Shown here piece after piece: positions 43,853 through 53,581 of a stretch of DNA of 64,000 nt. Location of the stretch: NCBI RefSeq assembly GCF_030499575.1, contig NZ_JASTLC010000001.1, positions 5,232,001 to 5,296,000 on the forward strand. The letters are read 5' to 3'. This stretch comes from Streptomyces sp. DG2A-72. Lineage in GTDB: Bacteria; Actinomycetota; Actinomycetes; Streptomycetales; Streptomycetaceae. The position numbers and the translations under genes are program-made. Positions within the stretch are counted from its first letter, which is position 1, and each line of letters starts with the position of its first letter. The notes under the pieces were generated by a model, which was given only the letters and a program-made list of their open reading frames with translations, was not told the DNA's origin and made no database searches.

Positions 43853-44490
43853 TCAGAGGTCGTTCACGTCGATCAGCCCGTCCTGGATGGCGCGGGCGAC
43901 CAGGCTCGCCTTGGTCCGCGCGGGGCGGCCGACGTTCGCGTACTCGATCCGCACGCGGTCCAGACCGCAGGTGGATATCGCGGTGATCCCCATGACGGCC
44001 GATTCCGCGGCGGTTGGCGCCCCCGACAGGAACACAGCGGTCGCGTTGAACCCCAGATACGCCCCGAGGAATGCCGCGAACACCCTGACCCGCAGGTCTG
44101 CCAGCAGGAACAGCGCGTGCCAGCCGACCAGTCCGAACACCCAGTGCGCCCCTGTCAACCGTTCTGGCGGGAGCGTGAACGCGCCTGTCGCCGAGACGGT
44201 CAGCACCGCGCCAAGCTCCACCAGCGCACCCTCGGCGGGATCTGCCTGCCGCGCAGCAGATGGGCGGCCCCGGTCGCCGCGACGGCGGCGAGGCAGACGA
44301 AGACCGCCGTCTGCGCCCATGCGGGGCGGTACACGCCCTGGTGGGAGGTGAGCTGGTGCAGCGAGAAGGCGAACTGCGACAGCAGGCTGATCAGCGGCGC
44401 GGCCAGTTGGGCCCCGTACAGCAGCTGCCTGCGGATGAGGCGGACGACGGTCGTGTGGGCCCGGGCGCGGGGCGGGGCGCGGTAGGCCCG
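43853..44490 (-). pseudogene. Membrane protein remnant with a frameshift
   Basis: Two frames are needed: LIRRQLLYGAQLAAPLISLL to RVRWWSL, then GAVLTVSATGAFTLPPERL to a terminal VARAIQDGLIDVNDL. Together they show four or five membrane helices. The frames switch near 44212. It resembles the N-terminal part of a sensor kinase or a lone membrane sensor. Confidence 0.55.
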
Positions 44491-44496
44491 TCACCT

Positions 44497-44790
44497 GCGC
44501 TGCGTCCCCTGCCGGTGAGGCGCGGGCCCGGTCGTGCCAGCGCCACCGCACGCGGGTCCCGATGCCCGGATGCGAGGTGACGGAAGCGGAGCCTCCGACC
44601 GCGTGCATCCTGCCGATGATGGAACCGGAGATGCCCCGGCGCCGTGCGGGGACGGACTCCGGGTCGAAGCCCTGCCCCGCGTCGGACAGTTCGACCACGG
44701 CGCCGTCCTCCTCCGCCCATGCCCTGAGCTCCGCCTCCCGCACCCCGGCATGGCGTGCCACATTGGTGACGGCTTCCCGGACCCCAACCA
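44497..44790 (-). pseudogene. Histidine kinase ATPase-domain fragment
   Basis: VREAVTNVARHAGVREAEL, VVELSDAGQGFDPE and RRRGISGSIIGRMHAVGG are the N, G1 and G2 boxes of a NarL-partner kinase (HATPase). The sensing and dimerisation parts are missing. It begins exactly where the LuxR-type scrap begins on the other strand. Confidence 0.7.
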
Positions 44791-45004
44791 GGAACGCCGC
44801 CTCGCCGCCCTCACCGAACGCGAACGCGAGGTCCTCACCGCGATGGCCATCGGCTGGAGCAACACCGAGATCGCCGAACGCTTCTCGCTCGCCGAGTCCA
44901 CGGTCAAGTCCCATGTGAGCCGCGTGCTGGCGAAGATCGGGGCGCGGGACCGGGTGCAGGCGGTGATCTTCGCCTATGACACGGGGCTGGTACGGCCCGC
45001 GTGA
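44789..45004 (+). pseudogene. NarL-type response regulator C-terminal fragment
   Basis: RLAALTEREREVLTAMAIGW, NTEIAERFSLAESTVKSHVS and RVLAKIGARDRVQAV form a complete LuxR-type HTH. The receiver domain is absent and the start is lost in the kinase scrap. A deletion or inversion joined the two. Confidence 0.7.
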
Positions 45005-45011
45005 GCCGGAC

Positions 45012-45860
45012 TCACCGGAAGGCGGCGGCGTTGCGCTCCGCCCAGCCGGCGTAGGTGGCCGGCGCCCGCCCGAGGACCAGTTCGGTATCGGGGCTGATCC
45101 GCAGCTCCGTCGGGTTCGGCTTGCCGAGGATGTCGAGGGTCGTCTCGACGACGGGCTCGGGCATGAACCGCAGCATCTGCGCGCGAGCCTCGGCACGGGA
45201 CTGCTCGTTGAACCGCACCGGTTCGCCGAGCGCGGCCCCGATCGCCGCGGCCTGCTGCCTGGGCGTGACGACAGCGGGTCCGGTCAACTCGTAGACCTGC
45301 CCGGCATGTTGACCTCCCGCCCGTAGAGTCACCGCCGCGACCGCCGCGATGTCGTCCGGGTCGACGACGGGCAGCCCGACGTCACCGAACGGCGCGGTGA
45401 CGGTCCGCGTCGTACGCACCGACTCGGCCCAGGCGTAGGTGTTGGAGGCGAAGCCGCCGGGCCGCAGGACGGTCCACTCCAGCCCGGACTGCCGTACGGC
45501 GTCCTCGATGGACCGGGCCACCTCCCCGTGCGAGGCGGAGCCGGGCCGGGTCGCGACGCCCTGGGACGACAGCAGCACGATCCGCCGTACGCCGCCGGCC
45601 TTGGCGACATCGACGAGGTGCGCGGGGTCGAGCCGATGGGCGCTCGGACCCCCGTTCTGCAGGAACAGCGCGTCGGCGCCATCGAGAACGGGCCGCAGAC
45701 TCTCCGCGTCGACGAGGTCCGCCGCCCGGCGCAGCACCCCCTGCGGCAGTTCCGCCTCCGCGACGGAACGCGAGGTCGCGGTCACCGGCTCACCGGCGCC
45801 CACCAGATTACGTACGAGCGACCGCCCCACATTGCCGGTCGCCCCCGTCACCACGATCAT
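45012..45860 (-). CDS. NmrA-like NAD(P)-binding reductase
   Basis: ATG at 45860 with GGGGAG upstream. 282 residues. The nucleotide-binding motif GATGNVG is at 5-11, and the sequence has LFLQNGG, RRIVLLSSQGVA and WTVLRPGGFASN, typical of atypical short-chain reductases that act as NADPH sensors or quinone reductases. It is divergent from an HxlR regulator, a very common pairing; the regulator likely controls it in response to quinones or aldehydes. Confidence 0.9.
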   Translation of the reverse strand: MIVVTGATGNVGRSLVRNLVGAGEPVTATSRSVAEAELPQGVLRRAADLVDAESLRPVLDGADALFLQNGGPSAHRLDPAHLVDVAKAGGVRRIVLLSSQGVATRPGSASHGEVARSIEDAVRQSGLEWTVLRPGGFASNTYAWAESVRTTRTVTAPFGDVGLPVVDPDDIAAVAAVTLRAGGQHAGQVYELTGPAVVTPRQQAAAIGAALGEPVRFNEQSRAEARAQMLRFMPEPVVETTLDILGKPNPTELRISPDTELVLGRAPATYAGWAERNAAAFR

Positions 45861-45917
45861 GGTCAACTCCCCTTGTGATCTGCGCATTTGCGCCAACGGG
45901 AGGACGCTAACACCGCC

Positions 45918-45952
45918 GGTATAGTAGGTACCCAGAGGAAAGTGACTACCTC
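45918..45952. promoter_or_regulatory. Likely operator/promoter between the reductase and HxlR genes
   Basis: TATAGT (45920-45925) is a good -10 for the HxlR gene. Around it, GTAGGTAC and GTGACTAC form an imperfect inverted repeat, as expected for an HxlR dimer site. Confidence 0.45.
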
Positions 45953-45966
45953 AGGGGGATGCGCGT

Positions 45967-46353
45967 ATGGCCGCTGATGCGAAGACCTGGACGTCGACCT
46001 CCGACCCCGAACTCGCCTGCCCCGTCAGCCCGGTCGTGGACATCGTCTTCAGCCGCTGGACCACACCGATCCTCTGGGCCCTCCACACCTACGGCCGGCA
46101 GCGCTTCGTCGAGCTGGAGCGGCGGATCACGAAGATCACGCCGAAGGTGCTGACCCAGCGGCTGCGGCAACTGGAGCGCGACGGCATGATCGTGCGCACG
46201 TACCACCCGGAGGTCCCGCCCCGCGTCGAGTACGAGATCAGCGACCTCGGCCGCAGCCTCGCCCCGCTCTTCGCCCACCTCGCCGAGTGGGCGTCCGCCA
46301 ACCTGGAGAAGGTCGAACACTCCCGGCAGGCATACGACGCCGAGCGGTCCTGA
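45967..46353 (+). CDS. HxlR family transcriptional regulator
   Basis: 128 residues with the HxlR winged helix: CPVSPVVDIVFSRWTTPILWAL, RFVELERRITKITPKVLTQRLRQLERDGMI is the span of the recognition region, and YEISDLGRSLAPLF the end helix. It is divergent from the reductase gene and probably represses it. It converges with the amine oxidase 34 bases away. Confidence 0.92.
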   Translation: MAADAKTWTSTSDPELACPVSPVVDIVFSRWTTPILWALHTYGRQRFVELERRITKITPKVLTQRLRQLERDGMIVRTYHPEVPPRVEYEISDLGRSLAPLFAHLAEWASANLEKVEHSRQAYDAERS

Positions 46354-46387
46354 ACCCGCATATCGACCCTGGGGTTCCACTACGGCC

Positions 46388-48391
46388 CTAGGACGTGTGC
46401 ACCTCCAGCGCCGCCCGCACCCCCGACTCCAACGCCCCCTCGATCCACGACGGCTTGACCGAGGTGTGGTCCCCTGCGAAGCGCAGCGGTCCCTCGGGTG
46501 CGCGGATGGCCGCGAGGAGTTCCGTGTGCTGGCCGGGGAGGAGGACGGAGGCCTCGCCGTATGCGTACGGGTCGCGCAGCCAGCTCTGGGTGCGGCCCGC
46601 GCCGGTGTAGAAGACCTCGATGCGCTGGCCGTACACCTGCTGCAGGCCCCGCAGCGCGTGCGGGTAGCGGGCGTCGTCGTCGAGGGAGTCCCAGCGGGAG
46701 GCGTCGTCGGCCCAGCTGTAGGAGGCGAGGAGGACGCCGCCCTTGCTGCCGGGCACCGGATGGGAGGGGTTGATCATGAACCGGTTGGAGTTGTCGGAGA
46801 CCGAGCCGCCGCCGACGATGTCCGCCGCCTCGGGCTGGTCGCGGGCGGCCCACCGGTTCGCGGCGTAGTGCACGCGCTGGGCCGGGCTGATGTGCCCGGA
46901 CGGTACGGAGGGGTGCGCGCCGAGGAGACTTCCGTCGTCGGGCGCCTTTCCCTGCCGGTAGTCGTCGTACAACCCGGGCCGTACGGCGTCGATTTCGCGC
47001 TTCCAGTCAGCCTCGTCGAACTCCCACCACCGGCGGCTGAACTCGAGCAGCACCTTGGTGGCGCTGTCGTAGTGCAGCTCGGCGACCGCACGCCGTTTGC
47101 CGTACGACATCAGCGGGGCGACCTGTACCTGCCGCAGTCCGGAGAAGGGCACGGTGACGATCGCGAGGTCGGCGGTGAACTCCTCCCGTACGACCTTTCC
47201 GTCGCGTCCTTCGGACACCGTGTCGACCCAGACGTGCGGCCCACCCTTGCGGACGTGGCCGCCGGTGCTGCGGTCGGCGTCCCAGTACTCGATGTGCGTG
47301 ACCCGGCGGTCCATCCGCACCACGTCGCCCACCTCCCGCAGCAACGCGTCCGGCAGTGTCGCCGTGCCCCCGACCAGCTCCCAGAACGCCGTGTCCGGGC
47401 TGATCAGCGACTGGCTGATGAAGCTGTGCACGAAGGACAGCGGTAGCCGTGAGGTCAGGTTCTCCAGGGTGCCGACGAGGTCGACGGTGCGCTCGTCGAA
47501 GCCCGCCTGCTCGGTCAGGAAGCGGTACATGGACCAGTCCCCGTACCGCTGGATCACCCGCGCCCAGCCCTCGACCCGCTCGGGCATGGGCTTGTCGACG
47601 CGCTTTCCGTCCGGCCCGACCGTGCTGAACTCGTCGCGTACGGGGTCCAGGGCGGCGCGCAGGATCGTGGCGGAGGGCGTGTCCCAGTACTTGCGGGGCA
47701 CCCCGAAGGAACGGTTGATCCTGCGCGGTGACTTCGCGTAGTCGGAGCGCCGGACCCGGATCCCGTTGACATGAAGCCACGCGCGGTTGACGGGTTTTCC
47801 CTCGCCGTCGACGTCGACGAGATGGAACGGCCGCCGTTTGACGCCGAGTTGGTCGATGAGGCTCATCACCAGCGGATGGCTGCCGGGGATCCGCATGGCC
47901 CCGGCCTCGGCGTACTGCTCCGGATCGGCGAATGGTTGCTTCGCGTCCTCGTGCCCACCGGTGCGGAAGGTCTTGATCCGGCCGCCGACCCGGTTGCCGT
48001 TGGCCTCCAGCAGCGTCACCTGGTGCCCGGCCCGCTTCATCAGCCAGGCGGCCACCAGGCCGGCGGGCCCGGCACCGAGCACGAGCACTCTCTTGCCGCC
48101 CTTGGTTCTGGGCCGGGGCAGCCCCGAGTCGAGGATCTTCTTGTACCCGGGCACGAGCGGTTTGTTGTCCTCGTCGACGACCAGCAGCGCGCGGGCGACG
48201 GCGAGGCAGGTGGACCAGTCGGCGGTGGAACGCGGTGGGCTAGGCGCGGCGGGGGCGGCGGGGACCTGCTGGGGAACGGCGGGCGCGGCTGCGGCGGCGG
48301 GTCCCGCCGCGGTCAGTCCCAAGGTCGCCGCGGTGGTGAACCGGCGCCGGGAGAACGGATGATGACTGGCAGGCGTGCGAAGTTCATCCAT
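46388..48391 (-). CDS. Secreted FAD-dependent amine / L-amino-acid oxidase
   Basis: 667 residues with a twin-arginine signal ([14 protein letters not shown]) and an Ala-rich stretch. The FAD motif is [21 protein letters not shown] with [11 protein letters not shown] after it. The end motif [22 protein letters not shown] is the flavin-binding C-terminus of monoamine oxidases and L-amino acid oxidases. The enzyme is exported folded and would release H2O2 and ammonia outside. It is monocistronic. Confidence 0.9.
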   Translation of the reverse strand: MDELRTPASHHPFSRRRFTTAATLGLTAAGPAAAAAPAVPQQVPAAPAAPSPPRSTADWSTCLAVARALLVVDEDNKPLVPGYKKILDSGLPRPRTKGGKRVLVLGAGPAGLVAAWLMKRAGHQVTLLEANGNRVGGRIKTFRTGGHEDAKQPFADPEQYAEAGAMRIPGSHPLVMSLIDQLGVKRRPFHLVDVDGEGKPVNRAWLHVNGIRVRRSDYAKSPRRINRSFGVPRKYWDTPSATILRAALDPVRDEFSTVGPDGKRVDKPMPERVEGWARVIQRYGDWSMYRFLTEQAGFDERTVDLVGTLENLTSRLPLSFVHSFISQSLISPDTAFWELVGGTATLPDALLREVGDVVRMDRRVTHIEYWDADRSTGGHVRKGGPHVWVDTVSEGRDGKVVREEFTADLAIVTVPFSGLRQVQVAPLMSYGKRRAVAELHYDSATKVLLEFSRRWWEFDEADWKREIDAVRPGLYDDYRQGKAPDDGSLLGAHPSVPSGHISPAQRVHYAANRWAARDQPEAADIVGGGSVSDNSNRFMINPSHPVPGSKGGVLLASYSWADDASRWDSLDDDARYPHALRGLQQVYGQRIEVFYTGAGRTQSWLRDPYAYGEASVLLPGQHTELLAAIRAPEGPLRFAGDHTSVKPSWIEGALESGVRAALEVHTS

Positions 48392-48538
48392 GCGTCATGG
48401 ATAAGGCGCGAGGGCTAATGTCCGACAGTGCGATCTACGCCGATCACCGGAACGGGGGAGCGCACCAACCTGGCCCGAAGCCATCGACGCTCCATGCGCC
48501 CCCTGAGCACAACTCCAGCCGCCTGCCCGGACGTTTAC

Positions 48539-48722
48539 GGCCGTTGCCGTCTTCTCCGCGTGGACCTCCGACGGGGACAGCCTCGGCATGCCGGGCGTGG
48601 TCGGGACGACGCTGACCCTGGGATCGCTCAGCACGGCCCGTTGCTCGGCGTATCCGGTGACCAGCCACGGGGTGCTGCCGTCCCACAGCCGTACGCGGAC
48701 GGAGGGAAGTGGCCGGAACGCG
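48539..48722 (-). pseudogene. Cytochrome P450 N-terminal remnant
   Basis: The minus frame gives VRVRLWDGSTPWLVTGYAEQ, then RAVLSDPRVSVVPTTPGMP, which matches the beta1 sheet and B helix of actinomycete P450s (W-LVTGY, VLSDPRVS). The remaining 300 residues including the heme Cys are absent. Confidence 0.7.
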
Positions 48723-48757
48723 GGACAGGCCCGGAGCGTTGCGCTCCGGGCCTGTCC
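48723..48757 (-). terminator. Perfect 16-bp hairpin after the serine hydrolase gene
   Basis: GGACAGGCCCGGAGCG at 48723-48738 pairs fully with 48742-48757 around TTG. It lies 15 bases after the serine hydrolase stop. Confidence 0.7.
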
Positions 48758-48771
48758 GGTCTCGGTCGGTC

Positions 48772-49929
48772 TCAGGAGCAGAGCTCCCCGTCGATCAGCT
48801 TGTTCCGCGCGTGCTCCGTGGACATGTCGGCTGCTCCGTCGCCGGTGGTCGCGAGCACGACGACCCGGCGGCCGTCGGCGCTGACGCCGTCGCGGGTGGT
48901 GTAGCCGGGGAGGTCGCCGCCGTGGCCGTAATACGAGCCGCCGCAGGACAGCGGGATCTCCAGCAGGCCGAGGCCGTAGCTCGCGCCGGGCCAGACCTCG
49001 TCCAGTTCCGGGGCGCGTACGGTCGTCTTCATCGCCTTCATCTCGGCCGGGCGGAGCAGGTGACCGCCGAGCAGCGCCTGGTAGAAGCGGGTCAGATCGG
49101 CCGACGTACTGATCATGCCGCCTGCCGCGCTCCCCGCGGACGGGTTGAGCTCGGTGACGTCGATCGTCGCGCCGGAGTCGTCGAAGTCGGAGTAGCCGTG
49201 CAGATGGCGGCCGGCGATGTGGGTCTGGGTGGTCGGGGCGGAGGTGTGGCGCAGGTGCAGCGGCTTGATGATGCGGTGGGTGACCTCCTGCTGCCAGCTG
49301 TGTCCGGTGGCTTTCTCGATGATCATTCCGGCGACGATGTAACCCGTGTTCGAGTACGACCACTTGGTGCCCGGCGCGAAGTCCGGCTGGTGCTTCATCG
49401 CGATCGCGACCAGCTGCTCGTCGGTCCAGGTCGTGTACCGGCCGGCCTCGTAACCGTCCACGCTGGTGAGCAGCGGGAAGTCGGCCGTGTAGTTGAACAG
49501 CCCGCTGGTGTGCTGGAGCAGCTGCCGTACGGTGATCTGGCTGCCGTCGTTGCCGTTGCCGGAGACCACGCCCGGCAGCCAGTCCTCGACGGTGTCGTCC
49601 AGCGACAGCCGCCCCTCGCCCGCCAGTTGCAGCACCACCGTGGCGACGAACGTCTTGCTCGCGCTGGCGATCCGGAACCGGTCGCCGGGGCGCACCGCCT
49701 CGCCGGTGGCCTTGTCGCTGACGCCCGCGGTGGCCGAGCGCTGCTTGCCGTACGGGCCCGTCGAGCGGGCGAGGGCGCCGACGGTCCCCCCGGTCTCCAT
49801 CACGGCGTTCACCCGGTCCCGCAGCGAGTCGTGAGAGGACTGCGGGGAGTTGGCCGTGGCGGACGCCGCGGGGATCGTCAGGACGGACGCGGCGATCGCG
49901 GTGACCAGGGCGGTGGCGGTGCGCTTCAT
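48772..49929 (-). CDS. Secreted serine hydrolase, class C beta-lactamase / DD-peptidase type
   Basis: ATG at 49929 with AAGGAG nine bases upstream. 385 residues, signal peptide to near ASA (24). The catalytic Ser89-x-x-Lys92 (RIASASKT), YSNTGY and GHGGDLPG motifs are those of family S12. Streptomyces R61-type DD-carboxypeptidases and esterases belong here. The likely substrate is a D-Ala peptide or ester in the wall. A damaged regulator lies upstream. Confidence 0.92.
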   Translation of the reverse strand: MKRTATALVTAIAASVLTIPAASATANSPQSSHDSLRDRVNAVMETGGTVGALARSTGPYGKQRSATAGVSDKATGEAVRPGDRFRIASASKTFVATVVLQLAGEGRLSLDDTVEDWLPGVVSGNGNDGSQITVRQLLQHTSGLFNYTADFPLLTSVDGYEAGRYTTWTDEQLVAIAMKHQPDFAPGTKWSYSNTGYIVAGMIIEKATGHSWQQEVTHRIIKPLHLRHTSAPTTQTHIAGRHLHGYSDFDDSGATIDVTELNPSAGSAAGGMISTSADLTRFYQALLGGHLLRPAEMKAMKTTVRAPELDEVWPGASYGLGLLEIPLSCGGSYYGHGGDLPGYTTRDGVSADGRRVVVLATTGDGAADMSTEHARNKLIDGELCS

Positions 49930-50089
49930 CGCGGGTGCTCCTTGCGGGTGGGTGTCCGCACCGCTCTCTGCGATGCGGACACCAACGTAGAAAGCCTTCA
50001 GCTTCCGGGCGATCCGGCCAACTGGCGTCTGTGCGGTGGGGGTTGCCGCAGTGGCGAGGTACAGCCTGCTGTACCTCGACCCCTTCGCT

Positions 50090-50510
50090 GTACGTCCTCC
50101 AGGTACCGCAGCACCGCCGCGACCCGCCGGTCCACCTGGTCCTGCGGCGACAGATCCAGCTTGGCGAAGATGTTCCGGATGTGCTTGTGCACGGCACCGT
50201 CGGTGACGACGAGCCGTTCGGCGGGCTGCGGGTGAACAGCTGGGCGGACCACCTCGGGGTCGATGGCGGTGCCGCCCTCCGCCACGCGCCGCGGCCGGGT
50301 CGAGGAACTCCTCGACCCGGCCGACCCGTTCCTTCAGCAGATGGCCGAGCCCGTCCACTCCGCCGCCCAGCAGGTCGTCGGCGAAGCTCTGCTCGACGTA
50401 TGCCGACAGGACGAGCACGGCGAGGTCGGGCCTGCGCCGCCGCGCCTCGACCGCCGCGACGATCCCCTCGTCGATGGCGTCCAGGATGCCGTCGGGGGTA
50501 CCGGCGGTGG
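50090..50510 (-). pseudogene. NarL-type response regulator, damaged
   Basis: The receiver half (IVAAVEARRRRPDLAVLVLSA, YVEQSFADDLLGGGVDGLGH) is followed in another frame by EGGTAIDPEVV and, after a missing stretch, by RLVVTDGAVHKHIRNIFAKL and RRVAAVLRYLE. Conserved LTPRE-type HTH residues between are deleted, and the N-terminal Asp pocket is gone. It is not functional. Confidence 0.7.
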
Positions 50511-50603
50511 CGGGGCGCGCGACTTGATAGGTCGGCGCATCCGCGATGAGCTGGTGGTCATCGTCATCCGACGGCTCAGGCCCGATAGCCCGGAGGGCAC
50601 ACC

Positions 50604-50990
50604 ATGAGGATCCATCTGACCAGCGTCTTCGTCGACGACCAGGAGAAGGGGCTGCGCTTCTACACCGATGTGCTCGGCTTCCGGACGAAGCACGACGTCC
50701 CCATGGGCGAGGACCGCTGGCTCACCCTCGTCTCCCCCGAGGCACCCGACGGCACCGCACTTCTCCTCGAGCCCTCCCGCCACCCCGTGGTGAAGGCGTA
50801 CAAGGAAGGACTGGCCGCGGAGGGCATCCCGGCCGTCTCCTTCGCCGTCGACGACGTACAGGCGGAGTTCGAGCGGCTGCGCGGGCTCGGCGTGCGGTTC
50901 GCCCAGGAGCCGCTGGACATGGGACCGGCCGTCACCGCCGTCCTCGACGACACCTGCGGCAATCTGATCCAGATCGTGCACACCAAGTAG
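50604..50990 (+). CDS. VOC family (glyoxalase-like) protein
   Basis: ATG at 50604 with GGAGGG upstream. 128 residues forming two beta-alpha-beta units: SVFVDDQEKGLRFYTDVLGF, and VSFAVDDVQAEFERLRGLGV with a final GNLIQIVHTK. Metal-ligand positions are only partly conserved. Could be a dioxygenase, resistance or binding protein. The terminal GNLIQIVH is typical. Confidence 0.88.
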   Translation: MRIHLTSVFVDDQEKGLRFYTDVLGFRTKHDVPMGEDRWLTLVSPEAPDGTALLLEPSRHPVVKAYKEGLAAEGIPAVSFAVDDVQAEFERLRGLGVRFAQEPLDMGPAVTAVLDDTCGNLIQIVHTK

Positions 50991-51089
50991 GGGCCGGTCC
51001 ACGGACGGGGCGGCGTACGCCGGTGGGGTGCCGGTGTACGCCGCCCTGGGGTGGGACGCGTCGCGGGATGGCCCGCGTCGTCATGGCCG

Positions 51090-51875
51090 TTACTTCGGGT
51101 CCTGGTTGAACTTCGAGGTCGACCAGCGGTAGCCGAGTACGGCGAGGCCGAGGCACCAGGCGACGGCGATCCATCCGTTGTTGCCGATCTCGGTGCCGAG
51201 GAGCAGGCCGCGCAGGGTTTCGATGGCGGGTGTGAAGGGCTGGTACTCGGCGATGGGCTGGAACCAGCCCGGCATCGCGTCGAGCGGGACGAAGGCGCTG
51301 GACAGCAGCGGCAGCAGGATCAGCGGCATGGCGTTGTTGCTGGCTGCCTCGGCGTTCGGGCTGACCAGGCCCATGCCGACCGCGATCCAGGTGAGCGCCA
51401 GGGCGAAGAGGACGAGCAGCCCGAACGCCGCGAGCCATTCCAGGAGGGTGGCATCGGTGGAGCGGAAGCCGATGGCGACGCCGACGGCGCCGACGAGGAC
51501 GACGCTGATGATCGCCTGCAGCACGCTGCCGACGACGTGTCCGATGATCACCGAGCCGCGATGGATGGCCATGGTGCGGAAGCGGGCGATGATGCCTTCG
51601 GTCATGTCGTTGGAGACGGAGACCGCGGTGCCGATCGTCGTGGAGCCGAGGGTCATCAGCAGGATGCCCGGGACGATGTAGGCGATGTACGCGGAGCGGT
51701 CTCCGCCGCCGATCCCCGCGCTCATGGTCTCGCCGAAGATGTAGACGAAGAGCAGCAGGAGCATGATCGGCGTGAGCAGCAGGTTCAGGGTGAGGGACGG
51801 GTAGCGGCGCGCGTGCAGCAGGTTGCGCCGCAGCATCGTGGAGGAGTCGCGCACGGCGAGGGAGAGGTTGCTCAT
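51090..51875 (-). CDS. ABC-2 type permease (drug-export type)
   Basis: 261 residues with six membrane helices, close to DrrB-like daunorubicin exporters (LRRNLLHARRYPSLTLNLLLTPIMLLLLF spans the first helix, YIVPGILLMT, EGIIARFRTMAI). The ATG overlaps the ATPase stop by 4 bases (ATGA). It forms an exporter with the ATPase; the substrate is unknown. It is the last gene of a three-gene operon. Confidence 0.9.
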   Translation of the reverse strand: MSNLSLAVRDSSTMLRRNLLHARRYPSLTLNLLLTPIMLLLLFVYIFGETMSAGIGGGDRSAYIAYIVPGILLMTLGSTTIGTAVSVSNDMTEGIIARFRTMAIHRGSVIIGHVVGSVLQAIISVVLVGAVGVAIGFRSTDATLLEWLAAFGLLVLFALALTWIAVGMGLVSPNAEAASNNAMPLILLPLLSSAFVPLDAMPGWFQPIAEYQPFTPAIETLRGLLLGTEIGNNGWIAVAWCLGLAVLGYRWSTSKFNQDPK

Positions 51876-52831
51876 CGGACAGCCTCCTTGGGCTGGTTGG
51901 GGATGGTGGCGCCGCTGCCGGTGAGGGCGAAGAAGACGTCGTCGAGGTCGGGGGTGTGGACGGTGAGTTCGTCGGCCTCGATGCCGGCCGAGTCGAGCCG
52001 GTCGAGGATGAAGCGCAACTCGCGCTGGCTGCCGCCGCTGGGGATGTGCAGGGCCAGCGCCTCGTCGTCCCGGGTGACCTCGCCCAGCGCCGTGGCGGCG
52101 GACTGGTAGGCGGCCGGGTCGGTGAAGCGGAGGCGGACGTGTCCGCCGGGGATGAGCCGCTTGAGCTCGTCGGCGCTCCCCTCGGCGGCGATCTTGCCGT
52201 CGTTCAGCACGGCGATGCGGTCGGCGAGTTCGTCGGCCTCCTCCAGGTACTGGGTGGTGAGGAAGACCGTGACCCCGTCGGAGACCAGTCCGCGGATGAT
52301 CTGCCACATGTTGTGCCGGGAGCGCGGGTCGAGACCGGTGGTCGGCTCGTCCAGGAAGATGATCCGCGGACTGCCGACCAGCGTCATGGCGATGTCGAGC
52401 CGCCGCTTCATACCGCCGGAGTAGGTGGAGGCGGGCTTCTTCGCCGCCTCGACGAGATCGAAGCGTTCCAGCAGCTCGGCGGCGACCCGCCGCCCCTCGG
52501 ACTTGGACAGGTGGTGCAGGTCCGCCATGAGGAGCATGTTCTCCTCGCCGGTGATCAGCCCGTCCACGGCCGAGAACTGCCCGGTGACACCGATCGCGCC
52601 GCGCACGGCCTGCGGTTCGGCGGCGATGTCGTGGCCCCCGACGCTGATGACGCCGGCATCGGCGCTGATCAGGGTGGAGAGGATCTTGACGGCGGTGGTC
52701 TTGCCGGCCCCGTTCGGGCCGAGCAGAGAGAAGACCGTTCCTTCCGCGACGTTCAGGTCGATGCCGTCGAGGACGGTCTTGTCGCCGTAGGACTTGCGCA
52801 GCCCGTTCGCCGCGATGGCCAGGTTGGTCAT
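51872..52831 (-). CDS. ABC exporter ATPase (DrrA type)
   Basis: 319 residues. Walker A GPNGAGKTTA (about 38-47), signature YSGGMKRRLDIAMTLV, Walker B IIFLDEPTTGLD, and the DrrA-type C-terminal domain ending PDLDDVFFALTG. Pairs with the permease gene it overlaps. It starts 12 bases after the DUF4097 gene. Expression is probably controlled by the divergent regulator. Confidence 0.92.
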   Translation of the reverse strand: MTNLAIAANGLRKSYGDKTVLDGIDLNVAEGTVFSLLGPNGAGKTTAVKILSTLISADAGVISVGGHDIAAEPQAVRGAIGVTGQFSAVDGLITGEENMLLMADLHHLSKSEGRRVAAELLERFDLVEAAKKPASTYSGGMKRRLDIAMTLVGSPRIIFLDEPTTGLDPRSRHNMWQIIRGLVSDGVTVFLTTQYLEEADELADRIAVLNDGKIAAEGSADELKRLIPGGHVRLRFTDPAAYQSAATALGEVTRDDEALALHIPSGGSQRELRFILDRLDSAGIEADELTVHTPDLDDVFFALTGSGATIPNQPKEAVR

Positions 52832-52843
52832 GACGTTGCTCCT

Positions 52844-53536
52844 TTACAGGCTGCGGGCGGTGATGTCGCCGTAGGCGGTGGTGGCGTGGATGTTCAGGCC
52901 GGCGGCGGCGCCGTCGGCGTTCTTGAGCGCGTTGCTGACGCGGCCGTAGCCGGTGCCGGCGTCGAGGGTGGCGGAGACTCCCTGGGCGGCGCCGATGGTG
53001 ATGTCGCCCTGCTGGGTGCTCAGGGTGACGGTGCCGCTCGCGGCCTCGGTGATCTGGATGTCGCCCCTCAGGGTGCTGATCTCGCCGGGGCCGGTGAGGC
53101 GGCCGACGGTGATGTCGCCGTCGGCGGCGGTGAGGCGGGCGCTTGCCGCCTCGTCGAGCTTGACCGAGCGGTATCCGTCCGCGACGACGACATCGCCGAG
53201 TCGTCCGACGCCCCGGAACTCGGCGGCGGCCGTCTTCGCCTCGACGCGGGAACCGGCGGGCAGTCGGACGGTCACCTCGACGGCTCCGGAGGGGCCGAGG
53301 TACTTGTTCTTCGCGGGTGGGGCCGAGATGCGCAGCAATCCGTCGCCGTAGGTGACCTCGATCTGCTCCGCCGCTTTCACATCGCGGCTCTTGGCGGCGT
53401 TCGCGGGCAGCACCTCGACGGTGGTGTCGGCGCGGTCCGCGGCGATGAGCTGGATGCGTCCGGCCGGGATGTCGAAGTGGGCGGAGATCGGGGCGGTGGT
53501 GTCGAACTTCTGCATCGTGTGCTGGCCCTTGTACAT
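52844..53536 (-). CDS. DUF4097 beta-repeat protein
   Basis: ATG at 53536 with AAGGAG seven bases upstream. 230 residues, no signal peptide, with repeated beta turns (GDITVGRLTGPGEI, GDIQITEAASG, GDITIGAAQGV, GDITARSL) that make a parallel beta helix. DUF4097 proteins accompany ABC exporters and regulators in Firmicutes and Actinobacteria, but the role is unclear. First gene of the operon with the exporter. Confidence 0.88.
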   Translation of the reverse strand: MYKGQHTMQKFDTTAPISAHFDIPAGRIQLIAADRADTTVEVLPANAAKSRDVKAAEQIEVTYGDGLLRISAPPAKNKYLGPSGAVEVTVRLPAGSRVEAKTAAAEFRGVGRLGDVVVADGYRSVKLDEAASARLTAADGDITVGRLTGPGEISTLRGDIQITEAASGTVTLSTQQGDITIGAAQGVSATLDAGTGYGRVSNALKNADGAAAGLNIHATTAYGDITARSL

Positions 53537-53581
53537 GGTGTGCTCCTTGGGAGTCGCTGTTTCCGATGACAGAAACGCTAC

